From the NCBI GenBank assembly GCA_035448625.1, contig DAOTJI010000110.1, forward strand, positions 1-5,581: a DNA stretch of 5,581 bases, given 5' to 3'. This stretch comes from UBA8904 sp035448625. GTDB taxonomy: Bacteria; Desulfobacterota; Syntrophia; Syntrophales; Smithellaceae. Positions 1-5,402 of the stretch are shown in pieces. The translations under genes and the position numbers were made by a program. The notes under the pieces were generated by a model. The model saw nothing but the letters and a program-made list of their open reading frames with translations. It searched no databases and was not told where the DNA came from. Every line of letters starts with the position of its first letter. Positions within the stretch are counted from its first letter, which is position 1.

Positions 1-855
1 AAGGGGCTTCAGTTTCCGCACGTTTTTGTTTTCTGGAAAGAGGATGAAAAATCCACACCGTTTTATCTTCCTTCGCAGAAGTGTCATGTCCGGTTTTCGA
101 CGGCGGAAACCAGGTGCCTGCGGGCTGGAGAATCAACCCTGGCCGGGGAGATATCGGAGAAGCAGGACGCCCACCTGCAGCAGATGAGACGCGAGCGAGC
201 CAATGTGTTTTATGTGGCCGCCACGAGGGCCGTCCGAACCCTCGCGGTTTTTCTGCCGGTGAACAAAAGCGGCGAGTATAAGACGGTTCATCAGGCCATT
301 CTGGACACGTTTGCACAGTTTGCGCCGGAAGGGAGCAAATCGGAGATGGGCAATTTCTCCCGTTTGCCGGAAGCGACGGAAATGTCCGCCGTGTGGGATG
401 CCCCGTCGCGGCGCTGTGACAAACCGGACCCCGCAGGCGAGATCGATCCGGCGCTGATTGCCGAATCCATCAAAAACGGCATCGCGAGGGGCGAAAGGCT
501 CCACCGCTGGCTGGCCAGGGTTCTTGCCCCCGACCGTCTGCCACCTCCCGGGGAGCTGAGCGACCGGGACTATGAAGCGGCGGTTCGTTTTGTCCGCCGC
601 AAAGAGGTTTCCGAGCTCCTGTTCAGGCCGGGGCGGCTCTACATCGAACAGCCCATATCGGATCAAAAGGATTTCGGCGTCGTGGACAGAATGATTGTGT
701 CGGACGATGCCGTAACCATCCTGGATTACAAGTCCGGCTCTCTGCGCGGATTGAGGCGAAAGTATGACGAGCAGAGGGAGCGCTACATCCGGATCGTGAA
801 ATCGCTTTATCCGTCGCGAGCGGTGGAGTATCACATTCTATCGATAGACCTGTAG
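1..855 (+). CDS. AddA/RecB-type UvrD-family helicase with C-terminal nuclease domain (3' part only)
   Basis: The gene is cut by the left window edge. Frame 1 is open from base 1 and gives 284 residues to a TAG stop. The fragment begins with KGLQFPHVFV, matching superfamily 1A helicase motif V. ANVFYVAATRA at residues 68-78 matches motif VI, which carries the arginine finger. A RecB-type PD-(D/E)XK nuclease follows: GERLH with H168, YIEQP with E216, GVVDR with D229, LDYKSG with D242 and K244, and a QxxxY motif at Q258-Y262. All expected nuclease residues are present, so the domain looks active. The family processes double-strand DNA ends for recombination in the cytoplasm, usually with an AddB or RecC-like partner, which is not visible here. 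The missing N-terminal part would hold the Walker motifs. The family call is strong. AddA versus another UvrD-nuclease fusion cannot be settled from this fragment, so no symbol is given. Confidence 0.88.
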   Translation, partial: KGLQFPHVFVFWKEDEKSTPFYLPSQKCHVRFSTAETRCLRAGESTLAGEISEKQDAHLQQMRRERANVFYVAATRAVRTLAVFLPVNKSGEYKTVHQAILDTFAQFAPEGSKSEMGNFSRLPEATEMSAVWDAPSRRCDKPDPAGEIDPALIAESIKNGIARGERLHRWLARVLAPDRLPPPGELSDRDYEAAVRFVRRKEVSELLFRPGRLYIEQPISDQKDFGVVDRMIVSDDAVTILDYKSGSLRGLRRKYDEQRERYIRIVKSLYPSRAVEYHILSIDL

Positions 856-997
856 AGACCGGGGCGGAAGCATTTGCGGATCATCGCGCAAGAACGCTCA
901 CGGCGGAGGGGCCGCGCGCATTGTTCTTGCCGTCATAGGGGAAGAAAAGATCCTGCGAAAAAGGAAATCATTGCAGATTTTGCTGTCCCGGGGAACG

Positions 998-1093
998 ATG
1001 TCCATTCCGATGTCCGGTTTGGGAAAAAGATACGACGGGCGGCAGGACATGTCCATCAACGCGGCGGCCGCCCGGCTTGTCGATAAATCTTGA
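998..1093 (+). CDS. Doubtful small ORF, 31 residues, unknown
   Basis: ATG at 998 reads 31 codons to a TGA at 1091-1093 that overlaps the TTGACA of the following palindrome. A TTG further upstream in the same frame (about 971), preceded by AAGGAA, would lengthen it by nine residues. The peptide contains three Met-Ser pairs and ends in RLVDKS. By eye, third codon positions are mostly G or C, as in the neighbouring genes, which is weak support for coding. No family is recognised, there is no clear Shine-Dalgarno sequence before the ATG, and the ORF could easily arise by chance. It could also be a remnant of a longer gene. Confidence 0.12.
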   Translation: MSIPMSGLGKRYDGRQDMSINAAAARLVDKS

Positions 1094-1107
1094 CAATTAT
1101 TTGTCAA
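1090..1107. promoter_or_regulatory. Perfect inverted repeat with embedded TTGACA: candidate operator or promoter
   Basis: TTGACAA (1090-1096) and TTGTCAA (1101-1107) are exact reverse complements separated by TTAT, in an AT-rich island about 100 bases before the EIIA start. The left arm begins with TTGACA, identical to the consensus -35 box of housekeeping sigma factors. Seventeen bases downstream lies TAGCCT (1113-1118), a poor -10 match with three of six bases. The arrangement would suit a dimeric regulator covering the -35 region, but no regulator is identified. The stem is too short and AT-rich, and lacks a T tail, so it is a poor terminator. Confidence 0.35.
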
Positions 1108-1210
1108 TCCATTAGCCTCCGAACTTGTTTTTGAGGATCGTGGCAGGCGTGCGGATCGGTTCTTCCGGGCGGTCGACGCGTTGCTTTTTAAAGAGGGGGA
1201 GGGAAACATC

Positions 1211-1621
1211 ATGATCGGTGTGCTTATCACAACCCACGGGAATCTGGGCAATGAGCTGATTCACGCGGCGGAATCCATCAAAGGTCCGCTCAAAGACGTG
1301 ATGCATGTCTGCGTTGAACAGACGAAGGGTCTGGAAGATATGAAGAAAGAAATCCAAAATGCCCTCAAGAAACTGGATCGCGGCAAAGGCGTCCTGATTC
1401 TGACCGATCTTTTCGGAGGCACGCCTTCGAACATTTCTCTCTCTTTCATGAAAGAGGGCAAGGTAGAGGTGGTGACGGGCGTCAATCTGCCCATGCTGCT
1501 GAAACTGTCCGACGTCAAGGAGGAAACCACGCTCAAAGAGTTTGCCGGCTTCATCAAGGATTACGGCAAAAAAAACATCTCTCTGGCCAGTGAAATCTTG
1601 AGCAAAAAAGCAATCGGGTGA
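1211..1621 (+). CDS. PTS system mannose-family EIIA component
   Basis: This 136-residue protein is a stand-alone EIIA domain of the mannose-sorbose PTS family, the cytoplasmic subunit that takes phosphate from HPr and passes it to EIIB. The N-terminus MIGVLITTHGNLG carries the phosphorylated histidine at H9. TDLFGGTPSN (65-74) and the VTGVNLPML segment (88-96) are the other conserved blocks. Length fits a single EIIA domain rather than an EIIAB fusion. ATG at 1211 is chosen because it puts the histidine at the usual position and has a purine-rich ribosome binding site, GAGGGGGAGGG, ending seven bases upstream. An in-frame TTG at 1181 would add ten atypical residues. It is the first gene of the compact cluster, with EIIB four bases downstream. 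A regulatory role is possible, since such EIIA proteins in deltaproteobacteria often occur without sugar genes. Confidence 0.92.
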   Translation: MIGVLITTHGNLGNELIHAAESIKGPLKDVMHVCVEQTKGLEDMKKEIQNALKKLDRGKGVLILTDLFGGTPSNISLSFMKEGKVEVVTGVNLPMLLKLSDVKEETTLKEFAGFIKDYGKKNISLASEILSKKAIG

Positions 1622-1622
1622 T
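1617..1622 (+). promoter_or_regulatory. Ribosome binding site supporting the TTG start of EIIB
   Basis: GGTGAT matches the part of the anti-Shine-Dalgarno complement that lies closest to the start codon, and it overlaps the TGA stop of EIIA. It ends three bases before the TTG at 1626, an acceptable aligned spacing. No ATG or GTG lies in frame between the EIIA stop and the EIIB motif, so this site decides the start. Confidence 0.5.
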
Positions 1623-1625
1623 CCC

Positions 1626-2138
1626 TTGGCGGAATCGTACGACATCGCGCTGGTGCGGGTGGACAACAGGCTGGTTCACGGCCAGATCCTGGAAGCCTGG
1701 GTGCCGTTCGTCGAAGCCCGTTGCATCATGGTCGTCGATGACAATTCCGCGAGCGATTTTTTCTGCGAGACGGTCATCCGCATGGCCGTTCCCAGCGACA
1801 TCGAAGTCAATATCTGCTCCGTGGATGATTTTGCCGCCAATTATACGTATGCCCGGGGAAGCGGCAAAAAGACCATCGTCCTGTTCAGCAAAATCGCCGA
1901 CGCCCTGAAGGCCTATGAGCAGGGATTTCACTTTGAAACGCTCAATATCGGCAACATCTATCACGAAGACTACAAGGTCTGCTGCGCTCCGTCCGTGTTT
2001 CTGTGCGAGCCGGAAATCGCGGACATCTTCAGACTGCGGCAGGAAAAGGGCGTGGTGATTGAGCTGAAAAGGGTTCCCCGGGAGAAAGCCGTGGATATAG
2101 AGGACGCCCTGAAAGCGTCCTGCGACGCCAACCCCTAG
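1626..2138 (+). CDS. PTS system mannose/fructose/sorbose-family EIIB component
   Basis: This 170-residue protein is a mannose-family EIIB. It receives phosphate from EIIA on a histidine and delivers it to the sugar bound by the membrane subunits. The signature VRVDNRLVHGQILEAWVP (10-27) contains the active-site H18. Downstream blocks such as LNIGNIY (about 105-111) and the segment ending IELKRVP also fit the family, and the length is normal for a single EIIB domain. The start is TTG, four bases after the EIIA stop. The next in-frame candidates are GTG codons inside the active-site strand, which would delete conserved sequence. The EIIC gene follows after 13 bases, so translation of all three subunits is probably coordinated. 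Sugar specificity cannot be read from the sequence. Confidence 0.92.
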   Translation: MAESYDIALVRVDNRLVHGQILEAWVPFVEARCIMVVDDNSASDFFCETVIRMAVPSDIEVNICSVDDFAANYTYARGSGKKTIVLFSKIADALKAYEQGFHFETLNIGNIYHEDYKVCCAPSVFLCEPEIADIFRLRQEKGVVIELKRVPREKAVDIEDALKASCDANP

Positions 2139-2151
2139 CGGGAGAGCGCAA

Positions 2152-2847
2152 GTGCTGACCCAAATCGTCATCCTGTCTCTGGTCGGAGGACTGCTTTGCC
2201 TGGACCGGATCTTCCTCCAGGCCATGCTGTCGCGGCCGATCGTCATCGCTCCGGTCACCGGTTTTTTTCTCGGCGATTCCTACACCGGCCTCATCATCGG
2301 GGCGATTTTCGAGCTGTTCTGGATGGACCGCGCCCCCATCGGCATTTACATCCCGCCCAACGACTCCATCGCCTCCGCGTTTGCCGCGGCCCTGGCGATT
2401 CTGGCCGGTCAGTCCCTGGGCGCCGTCACAAAAGAGCTGACGGCTCTCTCGGTGCTGCTGGCCGTCCCTTTCGGTATTCTGGCGAAAAAAATCGACGTCC
2501 GGATGATGTCCGCCAACGACCTTCTTTCCGACCGTGCGCTGGAAGCGGCCCGAACACTGAACCTTCGCGCGATCGAAAACATGACCTACCTTGCACTCGG
2601 CCGGGCGTTTGTGTTTTATGCGGGCCTGCTGTTGATTCTGCAGTTGATTTTCATTCCCGCCGTGATCTGGCTGTATCCGAAGCTTCCGGTTCAGATCGGC
2701 GACGCGCTTTCCCTGACCTATTATTTCTTGCCCGTGCTGGGGACGGCCGTCGCGCTTGGCACCATCAAGCTGCGCGGTGCGGTTCCCGTTTTTTGCGCGA
2801 TATTCCTGGCGGCCGCCCTGACCATGGACTATTTTCATGTCTTCTGA
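2152..2847 (+). CDS. PTS system mannose-family EIIC membrane component
   Basis: This 231-residue integral membrane protein resembles EIIC (ManY/AgaC type), which with EIID forms the sugar-translocating unit. Conserved stretches include LDRIFLQAMLSRPIVIAP (17-34), TGFFLGDSYTGLIIGAIFEL (36-55) and GIYIPPNDSIASA (64-76), all typical of the N-terminal half of the family. Hydrophobic segments lie near residues 4-16, 30-56, 72-92, 97-112, 150-174 and 189-229. It is somewhat shorter than the about 265 residues of E. coli ManY. The start is GTG with GGGAGAG (2140-2146) just upstream. Its last 11 bases overlap rimI. No EIID gene follows, so the transporter is either completed by a distant EIID or works differently. 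Confidence 0.88.
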   Translation: MLTQIVILSLVGGLLCLDRIFLQAMLSRPIVIAPVTGFFLGDSYTGLIIGAIFELFWMDRAPIGIYIPPNDSIASAFAAALAILAGQSLGAVTKELTALSVLLAVPFGILAKKIDVRMMSANDLLSDRALEAARTLNLRAIENMTYLALGRAFVFYAGLLLILQLIFIPAVIWLYPKLPVQIGDALSLTYYFLPVLGTAVALGTIKLRGAVPVFCAIFLAAALTMDYFHVF

Positions 2848-3331
2848 AAAGACCGGACCTCTCTTCAACGTTGACCTGATGAAGCCGGAAGATCTGCCGG
2901 AAATCCTCGCGATCGAGGCCGCGTCCTTCCGGACGCCCTGGACAAAGGGCATGTTTCAGGACGAGCTGCGGATGCCCCATGCCCAGTGCCTGGTCGTCAA
3001 AGCGCAGCAAGCGGAAAAGACACGGATTGCCGCCTACATCATTTTCTGGCTCGTGGCCGATGAGGTTCATCTGCACAATATTGCCGTCCACGGCGAGTTT
3101 CGCAGGCAGGGGCTGGCGTCCAGCCTGATGAATCTCATGCGCGACATCGCGCTGCAGGTGGGGGCGGCCCGCCAGACGCTGGAGGTCCGGGAATCCAACA
3201 CCGGGGCAATAAACCTTTACCGCCGGTGCGGTTTTGTAGTAAAAGGGAAGCGCCCCCGTTACTATGACGACACCCGGGAAGACGCGCTGGTGATGTGGGC
3301 GGAGGTCCGGCGGAATGAACATCATGAATAA
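2837..3331 (+). CDS. rimI: Ribosomal protein bS18 alanine N-acetyltransferase
   Basis: This 164-residue GNAT-family protein matches RimI, which acetylates the N-terminal alanine of ribosomal protein bS18 with acetyl-CoA in the cytoplasm. IEAASFRTPWTKGMFQDEL (26-44) is the RimI N-terminal block. HLHNIAVHGEFRRQGLA (78-94) contains the beta4 strand and the acetyl-CoA pyrophosphate loop. LEVRESNTGAINLYRRCGF (115-133), with the general-acid tyrosine Y128, is highly characteristic, followed by RPRYYDD. The start overlaps the EIIC end by 11 bases and lacks a clear ribosome binding site, so translational coupling is likely. A second in-frame ATG at 2879 (MKPEDL) would also keep every motif and cannot be excluded. 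RimI itself is well supported. Its linkage to PTS genes is positional only. It overlaps pyrK by 17 bases. Confidence 0.92.
   Translation: MSSEKTGPLFNVDLMKPEDLPEILAIEAASFRTPWTKGMFQDELRMPHAQCLVVKAQQAEKTRIAAYIIFWLVADEVHLHNIAVHGEFRRQGLASSLMNLMRDIALQVGAARQTLEVRESNTGAINLYRRCGFVVKGKRPRYYDDTREDALVMWAEVRRNEHHE
3301..3306 (+). promoter_or_regulatory. Ribosome binding site deciding the pyrK start
   Basis: A full GGAGGT lies inside the end of rimI, eight bases before ATG at 3315. A second in-frame ATG at 3324 would be 17 bases away, so the site favours the upstream start. Confidence 0.65.
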
Positions 3332-4139
3332 AACAATCACGATCGGCAGCGTTTCCGGAAACGACGAAATCCGGGCCGGTTATGTTTTGATGACGCTTCA
3401 ATTGCCCCGTTCGTTTCCCGATCCGCACCCCGGACAGTTCGTCATGATCCGCATCGCCGGGCTGCAGGATCCGTTTCTGTCCCGGCCGCTCAGCATTTTC
3501 GCTTTTTCGCGCGGCCGATCGCACTGCCTGGTAAAGCTGCTGTACCGCATCGCCGGCAAGGGAACGCAGATTCTGGCGGGGCTGATCCGCGGTTCGCAGG
3601 TGGAAATATCCGGACCGCTGGGAAAAGGCTACACCCTGGATCCGGCGCGGGAAAGCCGTGTGCTGATCGCCGGGGGCATCGGTGTGGCGCCTCTGTCTCT
3701 CTTGGCGCAGCGTCTCTGTAAATTGTCGGGAAGCGGCGCAAATACAACGGTAGTTTACCTCGGTGCGAAGACGGCGGATGAGGTCGTGGGCCTCGATCAG
3801 CTTCAGCAATATTGCAACAACATCAGGGTCTGTACGGACGACGGCTCTCTGGGCGGGAAATCCCTGGTGACCCGCGCGTTTCAGAGGGACATGAAACAAT
3901 ACGATCCGAAGCGTACGGCCGTTTATGCCTGCGGGCCGAAGCCGATGCTTCAATCGCTGGCGGGAATGCTGAAAGACCGATATTTATGCCAGGTGTCGCT
4001 GGAGGAGCGGATGGCCTGCGGCTTGGGGGCATGCATGGGCTGCGCCGTAGCCGTGAGAGATGAAAATGGAGACAAGGCCTACCGGCGCGTATGCGCGGAC
4101 GGGCCGGTATTTGAACTGAAAGACGTGATCTGGGAATGA
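3315..4139 (+). CDS. pyrK: Dihydroorotate dehydrogenase B (NAD+), electron transfer subunit
   Basis: This 274-residue protein is PyrK, the FAD and [2Fe-2S] subunit that carries electrons from PyrD to NAD+ in class 1B dihydroorotate dehydrogenase. An N-terminal ferredoxin-reductase-like FAD domain contains RPLSI (57-61). The NAD-binding domain shows AGGIGVAPLSLLA (119-131) and ACGPKPML (205-212). The C-terminal cluster motif EERMACGLGACMGCAV supplies C235, C240 and C243, with C260 in RRVCADGPVF, so all four iron ligands are present. This cysteine pattern, together with pyrD immediately downstream, separates it from other ferredoxin-NADP reductase relatives. ATG at 3315 is supported by GGAGGT at 3301-3306. 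It overlaps rimI by 17 bases and pyrD by four (ATGA). Confidence 0.95.
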   Translation: MNIMNKTITIGSVSGNDEIRAGYVLMTLQLPRSFPDPHPGQFVMIRIAGLQDPFLSRPLSIFAFSRGRSHCLVKLLYRIAGKGTQILAGLIRGSQVEISGPLGKGYTLDPARESRVLIAGGIGVAPLSLLAQRLCKLSGSGANTTVVYLGAKTADEVVGLDQLQQYCNNIRVCTDDGSLGGKSLVTRAFQRDMKQYDPKRTAVYACGPKPMLQSLAGMLKDRYLCQVSLEERMACGLGACMGCAVAVRDENGDKAYRRVCADGPVFELKDVIWE

Positions 4140-5220
4140 GAAAAGGGAAAGCAGATTCAGCCCTGGCCGTTGAAATCGCCGGCCTCAAAATGAAAAACCC
4201 GGTGATNNNNNNNNNNNNNNNNNNNNNNNNNNNNNNNNNNNNNNNNNNNNNNNNNNNNNNNNNNNNNNNNNNNNNNNNNNNNNNNNNNNNNNNNNNNNNN
4301 NNNNNNCAGATTCAGCCCTGGCCGTTGAAATCGCCGGCCTCAAAATGAAAAACCCGGTGATGACGGCCTCCGGCACCTTCGGCTACGGCGAAGAATACGC
4401 CCAGTATCTGGATTTAAGCCGGCTGGGCGGCATTGTGGTGAAAGGTCTTTCGCTGAAGCCCCGCTTGGGCAATCCGCCGCCGCGCATCATGGAAACGGCG
4501 GGCGGCATGCTTAACGCCGTGGGACTGCAGAATATCGGCGTGGATGCGTTTATCGAAGAGAAGCTCCCCTTTTTGAGAAACTATAACGTGGCCGTGATCG
4601 CCAACATCTACGGCGAGAGCTTTGCGGAGTACGCCCAGGTTGCCCGAAAACTCAGCGCCTCGCCGGGCGTTCACGCGCTGGAAGTCAACGTCTCCTGCCC
4701 CAATGTGAAAAAAGGCGGTCTGAGCTTCGGCGCAGACCCGAAAGCGGCGGCGGAAGTGACCAGGCGCGTTAAGGCCGAAACGCATCTGCCTGTGATCGTG
4801 AAACTCACACCCAACGTCACGGATGTCACGGTCGTTGCGCAAGCCGTGGAAAAAGCCGGCGCGGATGCGGTTTCGCTCATCAACACGCTGACCGGAATGT
4901 CCATCGATCTGGACAGGAGAGAACCGCATTTGAAAAACGTCACCGGCGGCCTTTCGGGCCCGGCCATCAAGCCTGTGGCGCTTCGCATGGTCTGGCAGAC
5001 GGCGCGGAAGGTGTCCATTCCGGTCATCGGCATGGGCGGGATCATGACGGCCCGGGACGCCCTGGAATTCATGGTGGCCGGGGCAACCGCCGTGCAGGTC
5101 GGCACGGCCAATTTCATCAATCCCCGCGTCACTGTGGACATTGTAGAGGGGATGAAGCAGTACATCATACATCACAGACTGAAAAACATTGCGGAAATTG
5201 TCGGAACGTTTAAGGTTTGA
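4136..5220 (+). CDS. pyrD: Dihydroorotate dehydrogenase B, catalytic subunit (split here by an assembly gap)
   Basis: PyrD oxidises dihydroorotate to orotate using FMN and passes electrons to PyrK. The ATG at 4136 overlaps the pyrK stop. As written, the frame is broken: the left piece is in a different frame from the right piece, which starts again at MKNPV (4345). Because the 55 bases on each side of the N run are identical, removing the Ns and one copy joins them in frame into 309 residues, a normal class 1B length. On that joined protein, ASGTFG lies at 26-31 and NVSCPNVKKGG at 133-143, with catalytic base C136. The cysteine (not serine) and the paired PyrK mark it as class 1. VKLTPNVTD (170-178), GGLSGPAIKP (219-228), GMGGI (247-251) and QVGTANF (269-275) bind FMN phosphate. 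The last gene of the cluster; no T-tailed terminator follows. Confidence 0.95.
4152..4206 (+). repeat. Left copy of a 55-base contig-end duplication
   Basis: These 55 bases, up to the N run, are identical base for base to 4307-4361 just after it. They encode PyrD residues from about Asp7 into codon 24. The exact identity and position at both contig ends indicate an assembly overlap rather than a biological repeat. Confidence 0.95.
4207..4306. other. Assembly gap of exactly 100 Ns
   Basis: A run of exactly 100 Ns, the conventional placeholder for a gap of unknown size. It is flanked by identical 55-base ends, so the true gap is probably zero and the ends overlap. Any translation through it, and any coordinate across it, is artificial. 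Confidence 0.98.
4307..4361 (+). repeat. Right copy of the 55-base contig-end duplication
   Basis: Identical to 4152-4206. It is the first sequence of the right contig, and continuing from here gives the uninterrupted PyrD reading frame. Confidence 0.95.
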
Positions 5221-5256
5221 TTACGGGGCTGTACCGGTTCACGCAGGGTGGATCTC

Positions 5257-5394
5257 ATGCAGCTTTCAGGTGATCAGATTCGCCAAAGCGTGGCCTCACA
5301 GGTTAACGTAGGGCGGGTCTTCAGACCCGCCGAACAACTGTGCCAAAAGCGCCGTCATCGGTTCGAATTCATCAAGATTCACACGGCGGATTGA
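5257..5394 (+). CDS. Doubtful small ORF, 45 residues, unknown
   Basis: ATG at 5257 follows AGGGTGGA with about six bases between, an acceptable ribosome binding site, and reads 45 codons to TGA at 5392-5394. The ORF runs straight through the REP-like palindrome, which alone encodes the middle (GRVFRPA), and its stop touches the GAGGT site of the next gene. The peptide MQLSGDQIRQ... has no recognised domain, signal or membrane segment. A chance ORF in a REP-containing spacer is the more likely explanation. Confidence 0.12.
   Translation: MQLSGDQIRQSVASQVNVGRVFRPAEQLCQKRRHRFEFIKIHTAD
5308..5331 (+). repeat. REP-like palindrome with GTAG head
   Basis: GTAG (5308-5311) is directly followed by a perfect palindrome with arms GGCGGGTCT (5312-5320) and AGACCCGCC (5323-5331), which folds as an 8-bp GC-rich stem with a TTCA loop. 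A GTAG tetranucleotide 5' of a short GC-rich palindrome between genes is the hallmark of REP elements mobilised by REP-associated tyrosine transposases. No T run follows (the next bases are GAACAACTG), so it is not a standard intrinsic terminator, though the hairpin could protect the upstream mRNA end. Only one copy is in this window, so repetition in the genome is inferred. Confidence 0.6.
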
Positions 5395-5397
5395 GGT
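5393..5397 (+). promoter_or_regulatory. Ribosome binding site of the exported-protein gene
   Basis: GAGGT lies five bases before ATG at 5403 and supports that start over the next in-frame ATG (5448), which would cut the signal peptide in half. Confidence 0.55.
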
Positions 5398-5402
5398 CGA
5401 AG

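Larger units (their letters stand above)
856..1210. other. 355-base intergenic stretch between the helicase-nuclease gene and the PTS operon
   Basis: No protein of a known family was recognised in any frame, and no tRNA-like or T-tailed terminator structure was found. The left two thirds are GC-rich and contain three ATGTCC hexamers (998, 1010, 1049), all in the same frame, plus the 10-base palindrome GGACATGTCC at 1045-1054. From about 1083 to 1132 the base composition turns AT-rich, which is unusual for this window and typical of a promoter region. The stretch ends in a purine-rich ribosome binding site (GAGGGGGAGGG, 1193-1203) before the EIIA start. Its length argues that the PTS genes have their own promoter here. 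Confidence 0.6.

Noticed and set aside
1170..1185. Possible sigma-54 site (GG, ten bases, then GC within TTGCT) before EIIA
   Set aside because: The -12 half TTGCT fits but the -24 half reads CGGTCGA instead of TGGCACG, and transcription would start inside the ribosome binding site.
1181..1210. In-frame TTG at 1181 as an earlier EIIA start
   Set aside because: It would add ten residues not found in the family and would place the strong ribosome binding site inside the gene.
898..1251. 117-codon minus-strand ORF covering the intergenic stretch and the EIIA start
   Set aside because: It begins antisense inside EIIA, has no ribosome site or recognisable domain, and its composition looks like the shadow of a GC-rich region.
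2029..2952. 307-codon minus-strand ORF opposite EIIB, EIIC and rimI
   Set aside because: It is an antisense shadow of well-recognised genes, rich in Arg, Gly and Gln as expected for a mirrored frame, with no family resemblance.
3181..3310. Ten-base repeat GGAGGTCCGG at 3181 and 3301
   Set aside because: Both copies encode Glu-Val-Arg in rimI. The second also serves as the pyrK ribosome site, and the repetition looks like coincidence of codon choice.
4136..4348. ORF reading from the pyrD start through the N run to a stop at 4348
   Set aside because: Its second half is an out-of-frame reading of the duplicated contig end. The frame exists only because 100 placeholder Ns were inserted.
4414..5175. 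253-codon minus-strand ORF opposite pyrD
   Set aside because: An antisense shadow; the plus strand encodes conserved PyrD motifs over the whole range.
5312..5331. The GC-rich hairpin as an intrinsic terminator for pyrD
   Set aside because: No run of T follows the stem, and it lies about 90 bases past the stop with a GTAG head that fits a REP element better.
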